Of a stretch of 64,000 nt of DNA, positions 33,620 through 42,134 are shown in pieces. The notes below the pieces were generated by a model. That model did not search any database. It had not been told where the DNA came from and was given only the letters and a program-made list of their open reading frames with translations. Numbering within the stretch: position 1 is the first letter of the stretch; every line of letters starts with the position of its first letter. Source of the DNA: Candidatus Villigracilis propinquus (lineage in GTDB: Bacteria > Chloroflexota > Anaerolineae > Anaerolineales > Villigracilaceae); assembly GCA_016714565.1 (NCBI GenBank), contig JADKDM010000001.1:372001-436000 (forward strand), written 5' to 3'. The position numbers and the translations under genes are program-made.

Positions 33620-34999
33620 TTACAGCGGCTCAAACCTTGCGGTGAAGTGACGCAGCAATTCGGGGGCGTAGGTGTATTTGTAGCCGCGGACTGTGCTTGC
33701 GCGGGATTTGATCTTCGCGAGCGACTCAGCTACATAATCCAAATGACTTTGGGTGTAGGTGCGGCGCGGGATGGCGAGGCGCAGCAATTCAAGCGCGGGG
33801 TAATGCCAGGTATTGTCTTCGGGGTCGAGACAGCCGAACATGACCGAGCCAATTTCCACGCCACGGATGCCGCCTTCGCGGTATAGCTCAATGGCGAGTG
33901 CCTGTGCGGGGAATTCATAATTGGGGATGTGCGGGAAGATCGCGCCCGCGTTGACGTACACGCCATGTCCGCCGGTGGGTTGGAGGGTGGGAATGCCCGC
34001 GTCGTTGAGTTGCTTGGCGAGGTAGGCAGTTTGCCCGATGCGATACGAGAGATAATCTTCGTCCAAGCCTTCGTACAAGCCGACTGCCATCGCGTCGAGG
34101 TCACGGCCAGCGAGTCCGCCGTAGGTGGGGAAGCCTTCGCGCAGGATCAACTCATTTTGCACGTTCTGAAACAGCGTGTCATCGTTCAAGCAGATCAGAC
34201 CGCCGATGTTGACGATGGCATCCTTCTTCGCGGACATGGTCATTCCGTCTGCGAGGGCGAACATTTCATGCGCGATCTCTTTGACGGACTTCTGCCCATA
34301 GCCAGGCTCCCGCTGCTTGATGAAGTAGCAGTTCTCAGCGTAGCGTGCGGCGTCGATAAAGAAGGGGATCCCGCTCCCGTGGTAGACATCTGCCACAGCT
34401 TTGAGATTCTCCATTGAGACGGGCTGTCCGCCTCCCGCATTGTTCGTGACGGTGATCATCCCCAGTGGAATTTGCTCGCGGCCATACTTTGCGATGAAGG
34501 CCTTGAGCTTGGCGATATCCATGTTGCCCTTGAAGGGATGCCGATTTTCGGGGTCGTGCGCTTCGTCAATGACGAGGTTGGCAGGGCGCCCGCCGCGCGC
34601 GCGGATGTTGGCGTCGGTGGTGTCGAAGTGCATGTTGCTGGGAACCCATTGCCCGGGCTTGACCAGACACGCGGCCAGAATATTTTCGGCGGCGCGTCCT
34701 TGATGGGTGGGGGCGAAATGCTTGAAGCCGAAAACATCCTCCACTGCGGCTTTGAGACGATGGAAGGAGCGCGCGCCTGCGTAGGACTCATCGCCGCGCA
34801 TGATGGCCGCCCATTGCTCGGAGCTCATCGCGCCTGTGCCTGAGTCGGTCAGCAGGTCAATGAACATGTCTTCGGCTTTCATCAGGAAGAGGTTGTAGCC
34901 TGCTTCCTTCAACGCCTTTTCCCGTTCAGCGGGCGGGATGAGATGGATGGCTTCTGTTACTTTAATACGGAACGGTTCGGGGGGGTACGAGCTAGTCAT
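33620..34999 (-). CDS. tnaA: Tryptophanase (tryptophan indole-lyase)
   Basis: A 459-residue PLP beta-eliminating lyase that splits tryptophan to indole, pyruvate and ammonia. Conserved blocks are PEPFRIKV at the start, FIDLLTDSGTGAMS, PTHQGRAAEN, NAGGGQPVS, and the Schiff-base Lys259 in MSAKKDAIVNIGG. Tyrosine phenol-lyase is the close alternative, but its phenol-binding Thr and Arg are replaced here by Asp126 (HFDTTD) and Ile383 (RGVEIGS), the residues found in tryptophanases. CAAGGAGACCAA precedes the start. Upstream, an inverted repeat AAATTTGA-7-TCAAATTT lies 13-35 bp before the ATG and may be an operator. No TnaC-like leader peptide was found. With the dioxygenase gene next to it, two competing routes for tryptophan are encoded together. 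Confidence 0.9.
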   Translation of the reverse strand: MTSSYPPEPFRIKVTEAIHLIPPAEREKALKEAGYNLFLMKAEDMFIDLLTDSGTGAMSSEQWAAIMRGDESYAGARSFHRLKAAVEDVFGFKHFAPTHQGRAAENILAACLVKPGQWVPSNMHFDTTDANIRARGGRPANLVIDEAHDPENRHPFKGNMDIAKLKAFIAKYGREQIPLGMITVTNNAGGGQPVSMENLKAVADVYHGSGIPFFIDAARYAENCYFIKQREPGYGQKSVKEIAHEMFALADGMTMSAKKDAIVNIGGLICLNDDTLFQNVQNELILREGFPTYGGLAGRDLDAMAVGLYEGLDEDYLSYRIGQTAYLAKQLNDAGIPTLQPTGGHGVYVNAGAIFPHIPNYEFPAQALAIELYREGGIRGVEIGSVMFGCLDPEDNTWHYPALELLRLAIPRRTYTQSHLDYVAESLAKIKSRASTVRGYKYTYAPELLRHFTARFEPL

Positions 35000-35011
35000 T
35001 TGGTCTCCTTG

Positions 35012-35034
35012 AAATTTGAGTATGCGTCAAATTT
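35012..35034. promoter_or_regulatory. Inverted repeat just upstream of tryptophanase
   Basis: AAATTTGA and TCAAATTT around 7 bp, immediately upstream of the ribosome-binding site of the tryptophanase gene. Position and symmetry suggest a regulator site or an RNA hairpin that affects translation. Confidence 0.4.
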
Positions 35035-35193
35035 TGGGTAGCGAGCCTGGCGTGTGATCCCCTGGGTGCCATTCGGTCTCCAATGACCTGGTAATTTTAC
35101 AACTAAATCACTTTATGCGGAATGAATGTCATGAATTCCTGTATAAAAACAAAGTTCTTTTATACTTTGATGCGAAACGGTTCACGATCTTTT

Positions 35194-36348
35194 TTATATG
35201 CTTTGCTTTTTCTTCGCCTTGATGTCATACAGCGCTTTATCTGCTGCACGGATAAGTTCTTCGATATTTTCATAGGTCGGATAGGTGGCGATGCCTGCGG
35301 AGAAACTTACCTGTATGCGAATCTTTTCGTGGACGATATCGATATTTTTTGCCCGTTCGTTCCAGTTCTGCAAGCGGACATTGGCCATTTGCTCATTTGC
35401 ATGATGCAAAATGACCAGGAATTCATCCCCGCCAAAACGGCAGACAATATCTTCCGTGCGGGTCTGGTCTTTGAGTAATTTGGAAAGAGACTTCAGGGCC
35501 ATATCACCAACGACATGGCCGTACTTGTCGTTCAAGATTTTCAGGTTGTCCATGTCCAGCATCACCACACTGAACGGTTGATTGTCCCGTTTTGCACGGG
35601 CGAATTCCTGTTTGAGCGATTCTTCCATAAAGCGGCGGTTATACAACCCGGTAAGCGGATCCTGAATGGCCTGCTCGTGTAAGATGGCTTGCAGTTTTTC
35701 GATCTCGGCCAGTTGCAGACGAAGCTGCTCGTTCACATCGTGGAGTTGGTCGGCGACCCGCTTGCGTTCGGTAATATCACGGGTGATGGCGATGAATGCC
35801 ACAGGGAGTCCAAGTTCATTCCTGATCAGCGCTGCGCTCAATTCGGCCGGGAAGGTGCTGCCATCTTTGCGCTGCAGGTTGAACTCAATGTTTTTGATGA
35901 CCCCGTCGGCGCGAGTCTGGCCCATGTATTTGGTGGCTTTGGGGACTTCGCTTAAGGGGAAAAAGCTAAAGGCGCTTTTGCCGATAAATTCGTCCGTGGA
36001 GTCGTAGCCATGCAGGACGGCAGTTTGTTTGTTGGCGAAAATATAGTTGCCAAGCAGATCTGTCACAGCGACAGAATCAGGGGAGGTATCCATGACGGCG
36101 TAATAAATTAAATTACCGATCTTGCTAAACTCAGCATCTTTGCTTTGATCGTTTGCCGTGTATTCCCGTAAAAGAATGTACTCAAATATCACCACCCCCG
36201 CCACCCAAAGGATCACATGGGTGAGAATTTCACTTTTTAGCCATATATTCCCGATGTAATACGTGCCAACGATCAGCAATGTCCAACCGATGATGATCTG
36301 AATCGATACCGCCCGCCATACGATCTTGTTGAAATTTTGTGTCTTCAT
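35194..36348 (-). CDS. PAS-GGDEF diguanylate cyclase
   Basis: A 384-residue membrane-bound cyclase. Two hydrophobic helices (residues about 8-50) are followed by a PAS domain with PAC (VAVTDLLGNYIFANKQTAVL, FIAITRDITERKRV), a short coiled coil, and a GGDEF domain: QDPLTGLYNRRFMEE, catalytic GGDEF in IVCRFGGDEFLVIL, and the inhibitory RxxD site (RTED) five residues before it. All active-site residues are present, so it should make c-di-GMP with product inhibition. I chose the ATG at 36,348 with GAGGAC before it; the frame is open 14 codons further up. It stands alone; the PAS signal is unknown. No EAL or PilZ gene is in the window. Confidence 0.88.
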   Translation of the reverse strand: MKTQNFNKIVWRAVSIQIIIGWTLLIVGTYYIGNIWLKSEILTHVILWVAGVVIFEYILLREYTANDQSKDAEFSKIGNLIYYAVMDTSPDSVAVTDLLGNYIFANKQTAVLHGYDSTDEFIGKSAFSFFPLSEVPKATKYMGQTRADGVIKNIEFNLQRKDGSTFPAELSAALIRNELGLPVAFIAITRDITERKRVADQLHDVNEQLRLQLAEIEKLQAILHEQAIQDPLTGLYNRRFMEESLKQEFARAKRDNQPFSVVMLDMDNLKILNDKYGHVVGDMALKSLSKLLKDQTRTEDIVCRFGGDEFLVILHHANEQMANVRLQNWNERAKNIDIVHEKIRIQVSFSAGIATYPTYENIEELIRAADKALYDIKAKKKQSI

Positions 36349-36498
36349 GGTTTTGTCCTCGGTTTTGGCGGAATTTTCATTATTTCTCATTGCTTCTTTC
36401 GACCTTTGCCAGCGTTTTCTGCATTTCTTACAGGACTGAACCCTTTGGCTTCCTGTAGGTCACGCCTTTGACTTGACTTTTCTTCCTTGCCATTGCCG

Positions 36499-36801
36499 TC
36501 ACTTCGGAGGGTGGAGGCTTTTCGAAAATTTCTTCTTCGCAAGAACTGGGAGTAGATCCGTCTCACCGTGGATCAACGCCTCCCGTTTCGCCCTGCTCCA
36601 GTTTTGGACTTGCTTCTCGCGCTTAAAGGCGTCTACGACGCGGTCATATTCTTCGCTGTACACGAGTTCGACGGGTAATCTTCTTGCTGTATATCTTGCG
36701 CCGACGCCTTCCTGATGTTGGGATAAACGAAGTTCCAAATTCTTCGTCGAACCGACGTAGTATGAGTCGTCCACGCATTTGAGGATATACATCCATGCCA
36801 T
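36499..36801 (-). CDS. Small GIY-YIG nuclease-like protein
   Basis: A 100-residue single-domain protein of the UPF0213/COG2827 type. It starts AWMYILKCVDDSYYVGSTKNL, where MYIL and YYVG stand for GIY and YIG; the conserved Arg (ELRLSQHQ) and the Glu of KREKQVQNW are present. These small GIY-YIG proteins are believed to be structure-specific DNA nucleases, but their role is not settled. The ATG at 36,801 follows GGAAAGAAAT. The frame runs on upstream into a palindromic element, which I exclude. It is directly next to a cluster of five related palindromes, the only nuclease-like gene in that region. Confidence 0.8.
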   Translation of the reverse strand: MAWMYILKCVDDSYYVGSTKNLELRLSQHQEGVGARYTARRLPVELVYSEEYDRVVDAFKREKQVQNWSRAKREALIHGETDLLPVLAKKKFSKSLHPPK

Positions 36802-36818
36802 ATTTCTTTCCATTCCTG

Positions 36819-37262
36819 TTGGTCTCGATACGGGCGAGAAGAACACTCGCCCTACGTCTCGATAAACTCGACGCAACGCTCGACCAACGGGCGTTTCTAA
36901 AATTTAAATTTTTACTATACCTGGTGGTCGAGTAGCCGCGCTCTTGCTCTTTGCGGCGTACCGAGACCACCACTGCCCCCCGGGTGGGCGGGGGGGGGGG
37001 GGGGGGGGCGGGCGCCGCGCACAGCTTTAAATCTGTTCCATACCCCGGTGGTCGAGTAGACGCGAATGCTCTTTGAGCGTCGTACCGAGACCACCACTGA
37101 TTTGCCATACCCCTGTTGGTCTCGATACGGCGGACGAACACCGCCTACTCGACCAACGGTTGCTTTTCTAATTTAAATGTTCACCATACTCCGGTGGTCG
37201 AGTAGCCCTGAGCGCGGTTGTCGAGTTTATCGAGACGCGCGAAGGGCGTATCGAGACCACCA
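36819..37262. repeat. Cluster of five related palindromic repeats in both orientations
   Basis: Five elements share the ends GGTGGTCGAGTAG (or TTGGTC) and CGAGACCACC (or GACCAA): 36,819-36,888 (reverse), 36,923-36,971 (forward), 37,047-37,095 (forward), 37,116-37,156 (reverse) and 37,193-37,262 (forward). Each can fold on itself, with variable inner arms. They are separated by 20-75 bp, some with a shared AT-rich AATTTAAAT and CCATAC/CTATAC words. One spacer contains a tract of 19 Gs. They are not equal direct repeats, so this is not CRISPR. No gene is seen in 36,802-37,419. Confidence 0.85.
36990..37008. other. Homopolymer tract G19
   Basis: Nineteen Gs between two palindromic elements, in a C/G low-complexity stretch (36,976-37,020). 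It resembles the G20 tract at 31,328 and may be an assembly artefact. Confidence 0.8.
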
Positions 37263-37292
37263 CTGCGTGTAGGTCTCGACAGCTGGGCGGAT

Positions 37293-37379
37293 AAAACCTT
37301 CCCTGACTCGTTGGGAAACCTCTCAGGGGAGGATTGCAATCTTCCCCTGAGAGGTTTGTAATCCCCTTGGAAGGTTTTT
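37293..37379. repeat. Nested double hairpin
   Basis: An inner perfect stem AAACCTCTCAGGGGA / TCCCCTGAGAGGTTT sits inside an outer AAAACCTTCC / GGAAGGTTTTT. The T-tract on the right and A-tract on the left would let it end transcription in both directions; it lies 40 bp beyond the end of the decayed ATPase gene. Confidence 0.75.
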
Positions 37380-37419
37380 CACCCTGACAGGGGAGATTTT
37401 CTAAAAGGTACTGCCTCGT

Positions 37420-39650
37420 TCATTCCTCATTCTGCATTGCCTTTTCGATCTCCGCCAGCGTTTCCTGCGCTGACTGCAATCTGATGCGCAGGCGCGTAAA
37501 AAATCTGACGGCGCGGCGGGACATGGATAAAGCTTCTTTGGTTTTGTTTGAGCCAGGGCTTTGGCGAGAGGTGACAACTGGCAATCATCTGGCCCGACTT
37601 TTCTGCCAGCGCGAGGGCTTCTGGGCGAGGGACTGGCTTCCGCCCACTGCTTGCGGTCGAGGGCGAGGGTTGCCAGGTTGCCTGTTGAGTGGCAATGGTT
37701 CATCGTTTTTGTTTATCTTTGCAATGCGCAGGGCTTCGCGATAATCGCGCTCGGCGGCGAGGTAGTCTCCGTTTAGGCGTTCCGCCTGCTAAGAGGTCAG
37801 CGCTAGGGCGGCACCCTCGCTTTCAGGAGATTACTGAATCAGATTTCATTGTTCGCGATAGGCGGCAATGGCGGCGGGATAGTCTTCTTGGTTCGTGACC
37901 CACTCCGCGCAGTTGGATAGCGAATTGCTTTATGGTGTGTTTCCTGCCAGTGTTCGCGGCGCGGGCGGCGCACGCCAGCACTTCGGCGGGTTGGTTGCGG
38001 AAGGTAATAATCATCCTATGATATGCCTTCCAACCTGCCTTTCTTTATCATCAGCAGCGAGGGCGTGTGTTTCGCTTGCTGGAGGCCAAGCCAATCATCC
38101 CACCTTCCTGTAAAACCGAAAGAATGGATGAGTTGGTCGCACACTGTTTGCAGGTCTTGTCGTGCCTGTAAGGCGCGGCAGGGCGGCGGAGATGAAGTCC
38201 CATTCGGCGTCCAGCGTGCGGAAGCCTTCGTAGTTGGTGTCTCCGCCGTATTGCATGGCGAGGGCGTAGGCGCGCTGGGTGAGGGCGTCGCCTGTCTGGG
38301 TCACGGCTTCGGGGCGGCGGGTGCGGATGAATTTCGCTGTCAGCGGGGGTAAAAAGTGGCCAGATTCAAGATCTGCAGTCAGGATGGAGCGGTCAGTTCA
38401 GGTCTTCAAGCGGCCCTGGCGGGTTCGCAAAGGTCAGTCATTTCCGCAATCCACTTGAGTTTGGCGGGCGGCTGAAATACGTCAACGCGGCGAGGACTTT
38501 TGTCTCGTCGGCGGTGAAGGTCTCCAGCAGGTCGCCGAAGATGTATTCGAGCGGGTCGTTGCCTTTGGGGGCTTTGTCAATGAAGGCGCAGGCTTCGGCG
38601 ATGGTGCGGCATTGCGAGCCTTCGCGCCCCAACTGCCCCGCGATCCAGCGGATGAAGAGCGGGTTGCCCTGCGTGATCTCGTAAAGTTTTCGTGCTCTTC
38701 TGTGGGAGCACGTGCAAGGCGCGGATATTTGGCGGCAAGTTCGTCGATGAGTTGCATGGCTTCGTCAGGGCGAGAGGCGGTCGAGGCGCACGATGCGCGC
38801 GTCCACATCGGTGCGGCGGCGGGAGGTGACGATGGCTTTGTTGCCTTCGGGCAGGCGCGAGAGGAATTGGAACAGGCGCGTTCTTTCTTCTTCTGGCAAA
38901 GTTTCCAAGTTATCGAAGACGATCAGAGCTTTCTTTCCTGCAAGTGCGAGGCGCAGTTCGTTGGGACGCTCATCGGGCGCGAGTTTTTCGAGTCCGTCTG
39001 CGCCCAATTCCTTGCCCAGTTCGTCCAGCATGGCGAGGTAGGTCGGGCGGGTGAAGTCGGTCAGTTTGGCTTCGCCTTCGGCGGTCAGTTCGCGCACTTT
39101 GGCGGTGATGAAAATCTTGCGCTCGAAGAGTTCCGCGGGCGCGTCGTGCGCGGCTTTGATGGCGAGGGCGGTCTTGCCGATGCCGCCAGGTCCGTCAATG
39201 AGTGCGCCCCAGGTGCGGGATTCGGAGAAAGAGCAGCGGCAATGATTTGAGTTCGTTTTCGCGACCGAAGAAGTAGGTTGGTGAAGGGAGGTGGCCAATG
39301 GGTTTGGGAGATTGGGAATTGGGGATTAGGATTGGCGGGGGAGGGTGTAAATGTTGACGATCTGACTTTGGGTGTGACTGTGTTGAACTTTTGCTGTCTT
39401 TTTGGCACCATCCAGCCTTTTGCGGGGCCTACGGAAGAGAACTAAATTGTCTTTGCTAGCTCGCCTTTTTGGGCGGCAGCGCGGCTGAGAAGGGCATCCA
39501 AAAGGCAATAAGCAATGGCACAATCTTTTCTTCCTCTTGTGGCAGTCCTCGCTTCGGGCCAAAGGACTGTCCATAGGGGCTTGTCTATCCCCAGGGATCT
39601 TTGCGGTGTTCGATCAAGTCATTGTATGTGGAACTGATGAATACTTTCAT
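37420..39650 (-). pseudogene. Decayed STAND ATPase (DUF4062-NB-ARC-TPR)
   Basis: Pieces of one protein appear in order on the minus strand in shifting frames. The start MKVFISSTYNDLIEHR is the DUF4062 signature, but a stop follows after about 21 codons. Next comes an NB-ARC core: GALIDGPGGIGKTALA (P-loop), KKALIVFDNLETLP (Walker B), NKAIVTSRRR; then winged-helix remnants (LEYIFGDLLETF, KVLAALTYFS) and a TPR tail (NLATLALDRKQWAEA and SAQETLAEIEKAMQNEE before the stop at 37,420). Several frameshifts and a probable deletion break it. Intact relatives are signal-transducing ATPases, some acting in phage defence. Real decay is likely, but the nearby poly-G tract makes sequence errors possible. Confidence 0.8.
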
Positions 39651-39682
39651 TTCGCCTCGCTAAATTTTCCCGAATGACATTA

Positions 39683-39815
39683 GACTTTATCGGTATTAAG
39701 CAAAGAGCCTATTTTGGACGCTCGCGCAGCGAAACGCTGATTTCCGCTGATGTAAAAAAGAAACATCTGCGTTTTCTGCGTGCATCAGCGTCCCGATTTG
39801 ATTTCCGATAAAGCC
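39683..39815. repeat. Palindromic element upstream of the decayed ATPase
   Basis: CTTTATCGG near the left and CCGATAAAG near the right end are reverse complements; inside, ACGCTGATTTCCGCTGATG faces CATCAGCGT across the spacer. The rest of the 249-bp gap shows no gene. Confidence 0.6.
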
Positions 39816-39856
39816 TACTTTTTCAATTCTACAACCAAATCACCTGATGTGGAACG

Positions 39857-39889
39857 AAAAAGCGGCGCATCCACTGGATGCGCCGCTTA
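39857..39889 (-). terminator. Terminator of the STAS gene
   Basis: AAGCGGCGCATCC with its perfect reverse complement around a 3-nt loop; on the minus strand followed by five Ts. It lies 11 bp after the stop codon. Confidence 0.9.
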
Positions 39890-39899
39890 GTTTTGTTAT

Positions 39900-40304
39900 T
39901 TAGAAAGAAGCGATTGCCGTTGCCACGTCATCATGACATTCGAGGTACATGTCAAAGCCGGTGGTTGTGAACACTGCTTTCGTGTCGGCAGAGAGATTCA
40001 CCAGTTTCAAATAGAGGGATTTATACGAGCCCGCGCTGATGCCTTGCTTTATATCTTCTTCGCTTTGGCCTGAATCAGGATGGGCGGCGTTCAGATCTTT
40101 GAATATCTGATGAATGGCGCGGAAGCCTGCGCTGCTGACGAAGGGCGAATGCACGAGATCGATCAGAATGTGGCGCGTGCCGCCTTTGATCAATTCTTCG
40201 GCTTTGGTTTCAAACTCTTTGTACGAGGCGGCATCGAGATTGCCGTCAATGTGCATAAGCGTAACCGGGACACGTCCGTTCTCTGTGGATACCTTTATTT
40301 CCAT
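39900..40304 (-). CDS. STAS-domain protein, anti-sigma-factor-antagonist-like
   Basis: A 134-residue single STAS domain. Visible are the first strands MEIKVSTENGRVPVTLMHI, the loop DGNLDAASYKEFE and the phosphorylation-loop region ILIDLVHSPFVSSAGFRAIHQI with the conserved serine pair (Ser-Ser in VSSAG), as in SpoIIAA/RsbV proteins. In partner-switching systems the unphosphorylated form releases a sigma factor from its anti-sigma kinase, and a PP2C phosphatase restores it. A receiver-PP2C phosphatase is encoded 2 kb away, but no RsbW-like kinase is seen. The ATG at 40,304 follows AAAGGAGAACAAA; the frame is open eight codons further up. Confidence 0.85.
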   Translation of the reverse strand: MEIKVSTENGRVPVTLMHIDGNLDAASYKEFETKAEELIKGGTRHILIDLVHSPFVSSAGFRAIHQIFKDLNAAHPDSGQSEEDIKQGISAGSYKSLYLKLVNLSADTKAVFTTTGFDMYLECHDDVATAIASF

Positions 40305-40342
40305 TTTGTTCTCCTTTTCGATGACCAATAAAAACTGATATC

Positions 40343-40370
40343 ATTATACAATTCTGACGGCAATATTCAA
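40343..40370 (-). promoter_or_regulatory. Promoter of the STAS gene
   Basis: TTGAAT, 16 bp and TATAAT on the minus strand, 38 bp before the start codon. Confidence 0.7.
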
Positions 40371-40404
40371 GCCTTCTGCACCACTATCATTATTGCCATA
40401 CTGC

Positions 40405-40422
40405 GTTTTCACACCTGAAAAC
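40405..40422. promoter_or_regulatory. Inverted repeat in the STAS/PhoU-like divergent region
   Basis: GTTTTCA and TGAAAAC around CACC, a symmetrical site in the 211-bp region between the two divergent genes. It may be an operator for either. Confidence 0.4.
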
Positions 40423-40515
40423 AGGGATGGTTGTACACACCGCCTTTTTTCGTGCAAGGTGATAATATTATTCACAGGGGAGTGGCTTCAGATCTTCCAT
40501 CCATCACGAGGTACC

Positions 40516-41136
40516 ATGTTCCGAATTTTCAAACGCCGTGAAGAAGTCTTCAGCAATCTCATAGTAGACCAGGCATCCATCACCTATGATGGGCTCAAAT
40601 TGCTGGCAAAATATCTTGAGTCCCCCAGCCCGGATGTCGCCGAGGAACTATCCTTGAAAGAGAAGGAGGCGGATGAAGTGCGCCGTATCCTCATAGATGA
40701 ATTGAACCGCGCATTTGTTACGCCATTTGACAGGGAAGATATCTTCGCCCTCTCCCGCTCCATCGACGATATGATCGACTATGCCGATACCACTGCTGTG
40801 GAAATGAACATCCTCAAAGTGCAGCCGACCGTCTACATGGTGCGCATCGCGTCCCTGCTCAAGGATGCGGGCTGGGAAATTCATCAGGCAGTGATGCGCC
40901 TGCAAAAGAATCCCGGGGTGGCCATTGGGCACACCCAGCGTGCCAAGGCGCTTGAGAATCGCGTGGAAGCGGTCTATCGGGAAGCCGTGGCAGACCTGTT
41001 CAGCGGTCCCGAAGATATTCATCACGTGGTGGAAATGCTGAAGCTGCGCGAAGTCTATCGTCACCTGTCCAATGCGGCGGATCGCGGCGACGAAGCCGCA
41101 AACATCATTGCAGATATTGTTGTCAAAAAAACGTAG
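40516..41136 (+). CDS. DUF47/PhoU-like regulator of phosphate transport
   Basis: A 206-residue all-helical protein of the DUF47 (PhoU_div) family, starting MFRIFKRREEVFSNL. The helices carry the acidic ExxxD patterns of PhoU-like metal sites, seen in LSLKEKEADEVRR and TPFDREDIFALSRSIDDMIDYAD. The family is nearly always linked with Pit-type phosphate carriers and is believed to restrain or support their activity. The Pit gene follows after 9 bp. The open frame begins at 40,393, but only the ATG at 40,516 has a ribosome-binding site (CACGAGGTA) and matches family length. Confidence 0.88.
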   Translation: MFRIFKRREEVFSNLIVDQASITYDGLKLLAKYLESPSPDVAEELSLKEKEADEVRRILIDELNRAFVTPFDREDIFALSRSIDDMIDYADTTAVEMNILKVQPTVYMVRIASLLKDAGWEIHQAVMRLQKNPGVAIGHTQRAKALENRVEAVYREAVADLFSGPEDIHHVVEMLKLREVYRHLSNAADRGDEAANIIADIVVKKT

Positions 41137-41145
41137 CGAGGCGGT

Positions 41146-42129
41146 ATGTCACTGCAACTATATATTGTCGTCGGTCTTGCCCTGGTTTTTGATTTTCTAA
41201 ATGGAGTGCATGATTCCAGCAATATCGTCGCCACCATGATCGCCTCGCGCGCCTTTCGTCCGGGTACTGCGCTGGGGCTCACAGCGGTTGCCAATTTCTT
41301 TGGTCCCTTCCTTTTTGGCGTGGCGGTCGCAACCACCATCGGCGAGGAAGTGGCGCAAGCCGATGTCCTTAATCTGGACGTGCTCATCGCCTGTCTCTTT
41401 GGCGCCATCGCATGGAACGTGCTCACCTGGATTCTCGGCATCCCGAGCAGTTCATCACACGCCCTGATTGGCGGCATGGTCGGTGCGGTGCTGGCGGGTG
41501 CGGGGTTCAGTGCGCTCAAACTGCAAGGCATCGAGAAAGTGATCATCGCCCTCATCACATCCCCCTTGCTTGGTTTCGCGTTCGGGTTTTTATTCACCCG
41601 CATCATTTATTTCCTTGCCCGAAACGCCTCCAACGACATCAATACATTCTTCAAGCGCGGGCAGCTCGTCACAGCTTTGGGCATGGCCTTCAGCCATGGC
41701 ACGAACGACGCTCAAAAGACAATGGGCATCATCACGCTTAGCCTGCTCATCGGCGGATACATCACCGAGTTCAAAGTCCCCTTGTGGGTGGTTGGGCTAA
41801 GCGCGGGCGCAATTGCATTAGGCACAGCCCTCGGCGGCTGGAAGTTGATCCGCACCCTCGGCGGCAGGTTCTACAAGATCCGTCCCATCCACAGCTTCTC
41901 CACCCAGCTTACATCCAGCTTCGTGATCCTGAGCGCCTCCTTCCTCGGCCTGCCCGTCAGCACCTCGCAAGTGGTCAGCTCCGCCATCATCGGCGTAGGC
42001 TCATCAGAACGCTTCGGCAAAGTCCGCTGGAGTGTGGCCGAAGAGATTGTCATGGCATGGATCATCACCATCCCCGCCAGTGCGCTCATCGCCGCAGTTG
42101 TATATTGGATCATTGATCTGCTCCATTAA
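41146..42129 (+). CDS. pit: Pit-family inorganic phosphate transporter
   Basis: A 327-residue carrier with about ten membrane helices and the internal two-fold repeat of the PiT family. The signature pieces are FDFLNGVHDSSNIVAT in the first half and GMAFSHGTNDAQKTMGII in the second, where the Asp/Asn residues bind phosphate and cation; GIPSSSSHALIGG and GLPVSTSQVVSSA are the matching PSSxSH/VSTSQ segments. It imports metal-phosphate with protons. It forms an operon with the DUF47 gene. Its end is followed by a repeat pair and a terminator. Confidence 0.93.
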   Translation: MSLQLYIVVGLALVFDFLNGVHDSSNIVATMIASRAFRPGTALGLTAVANFFGPFLFGVAVATTIGEEVAQADVLNLDVLIACLFGAIAWNVLTWILGIPSSSSHALIGGMVGAVLAGAGFSALKLQGIEKVIIALITSPLLGFAFGFLFTRIIYFLARNASNDINTFFKRGQLVTALGMAFSHGTNDAQKTMGIITLSLLIGGYITEFKVPLWVVGLSAGAIALGTALGGWKLIRTLGGRFYKIRPIHSFSTQLTSSFVILSASFLGLPVSTSQVVSSAIIGVGSSERFGKVRWSVAEEIVMAWIITIPASALIAAVVYWIIDLLH

Positions 42130-42134
42130 ATTGG

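Noticed and set aside
33620..34999. Tyrosine phenol-lyase
   Set aside because: The residues that bind the phenol group (Thr and Arg) are replaced by the Asp and Ile typical of tryptophanase.
35000..35193. T-box or tryptophan-responsive leader peptide before tryptophanase
   Set aside because: No T-box TGGN element with a specifier stem and no short Trp-codon frame with a downstream terminator were found.
36819..37262. CRISPR array
   Set aside because: Repeats alternate in orientation, vary in inner sequence and length, and spacing is uneven (about 20-75 bp); no cas gene is nearby.
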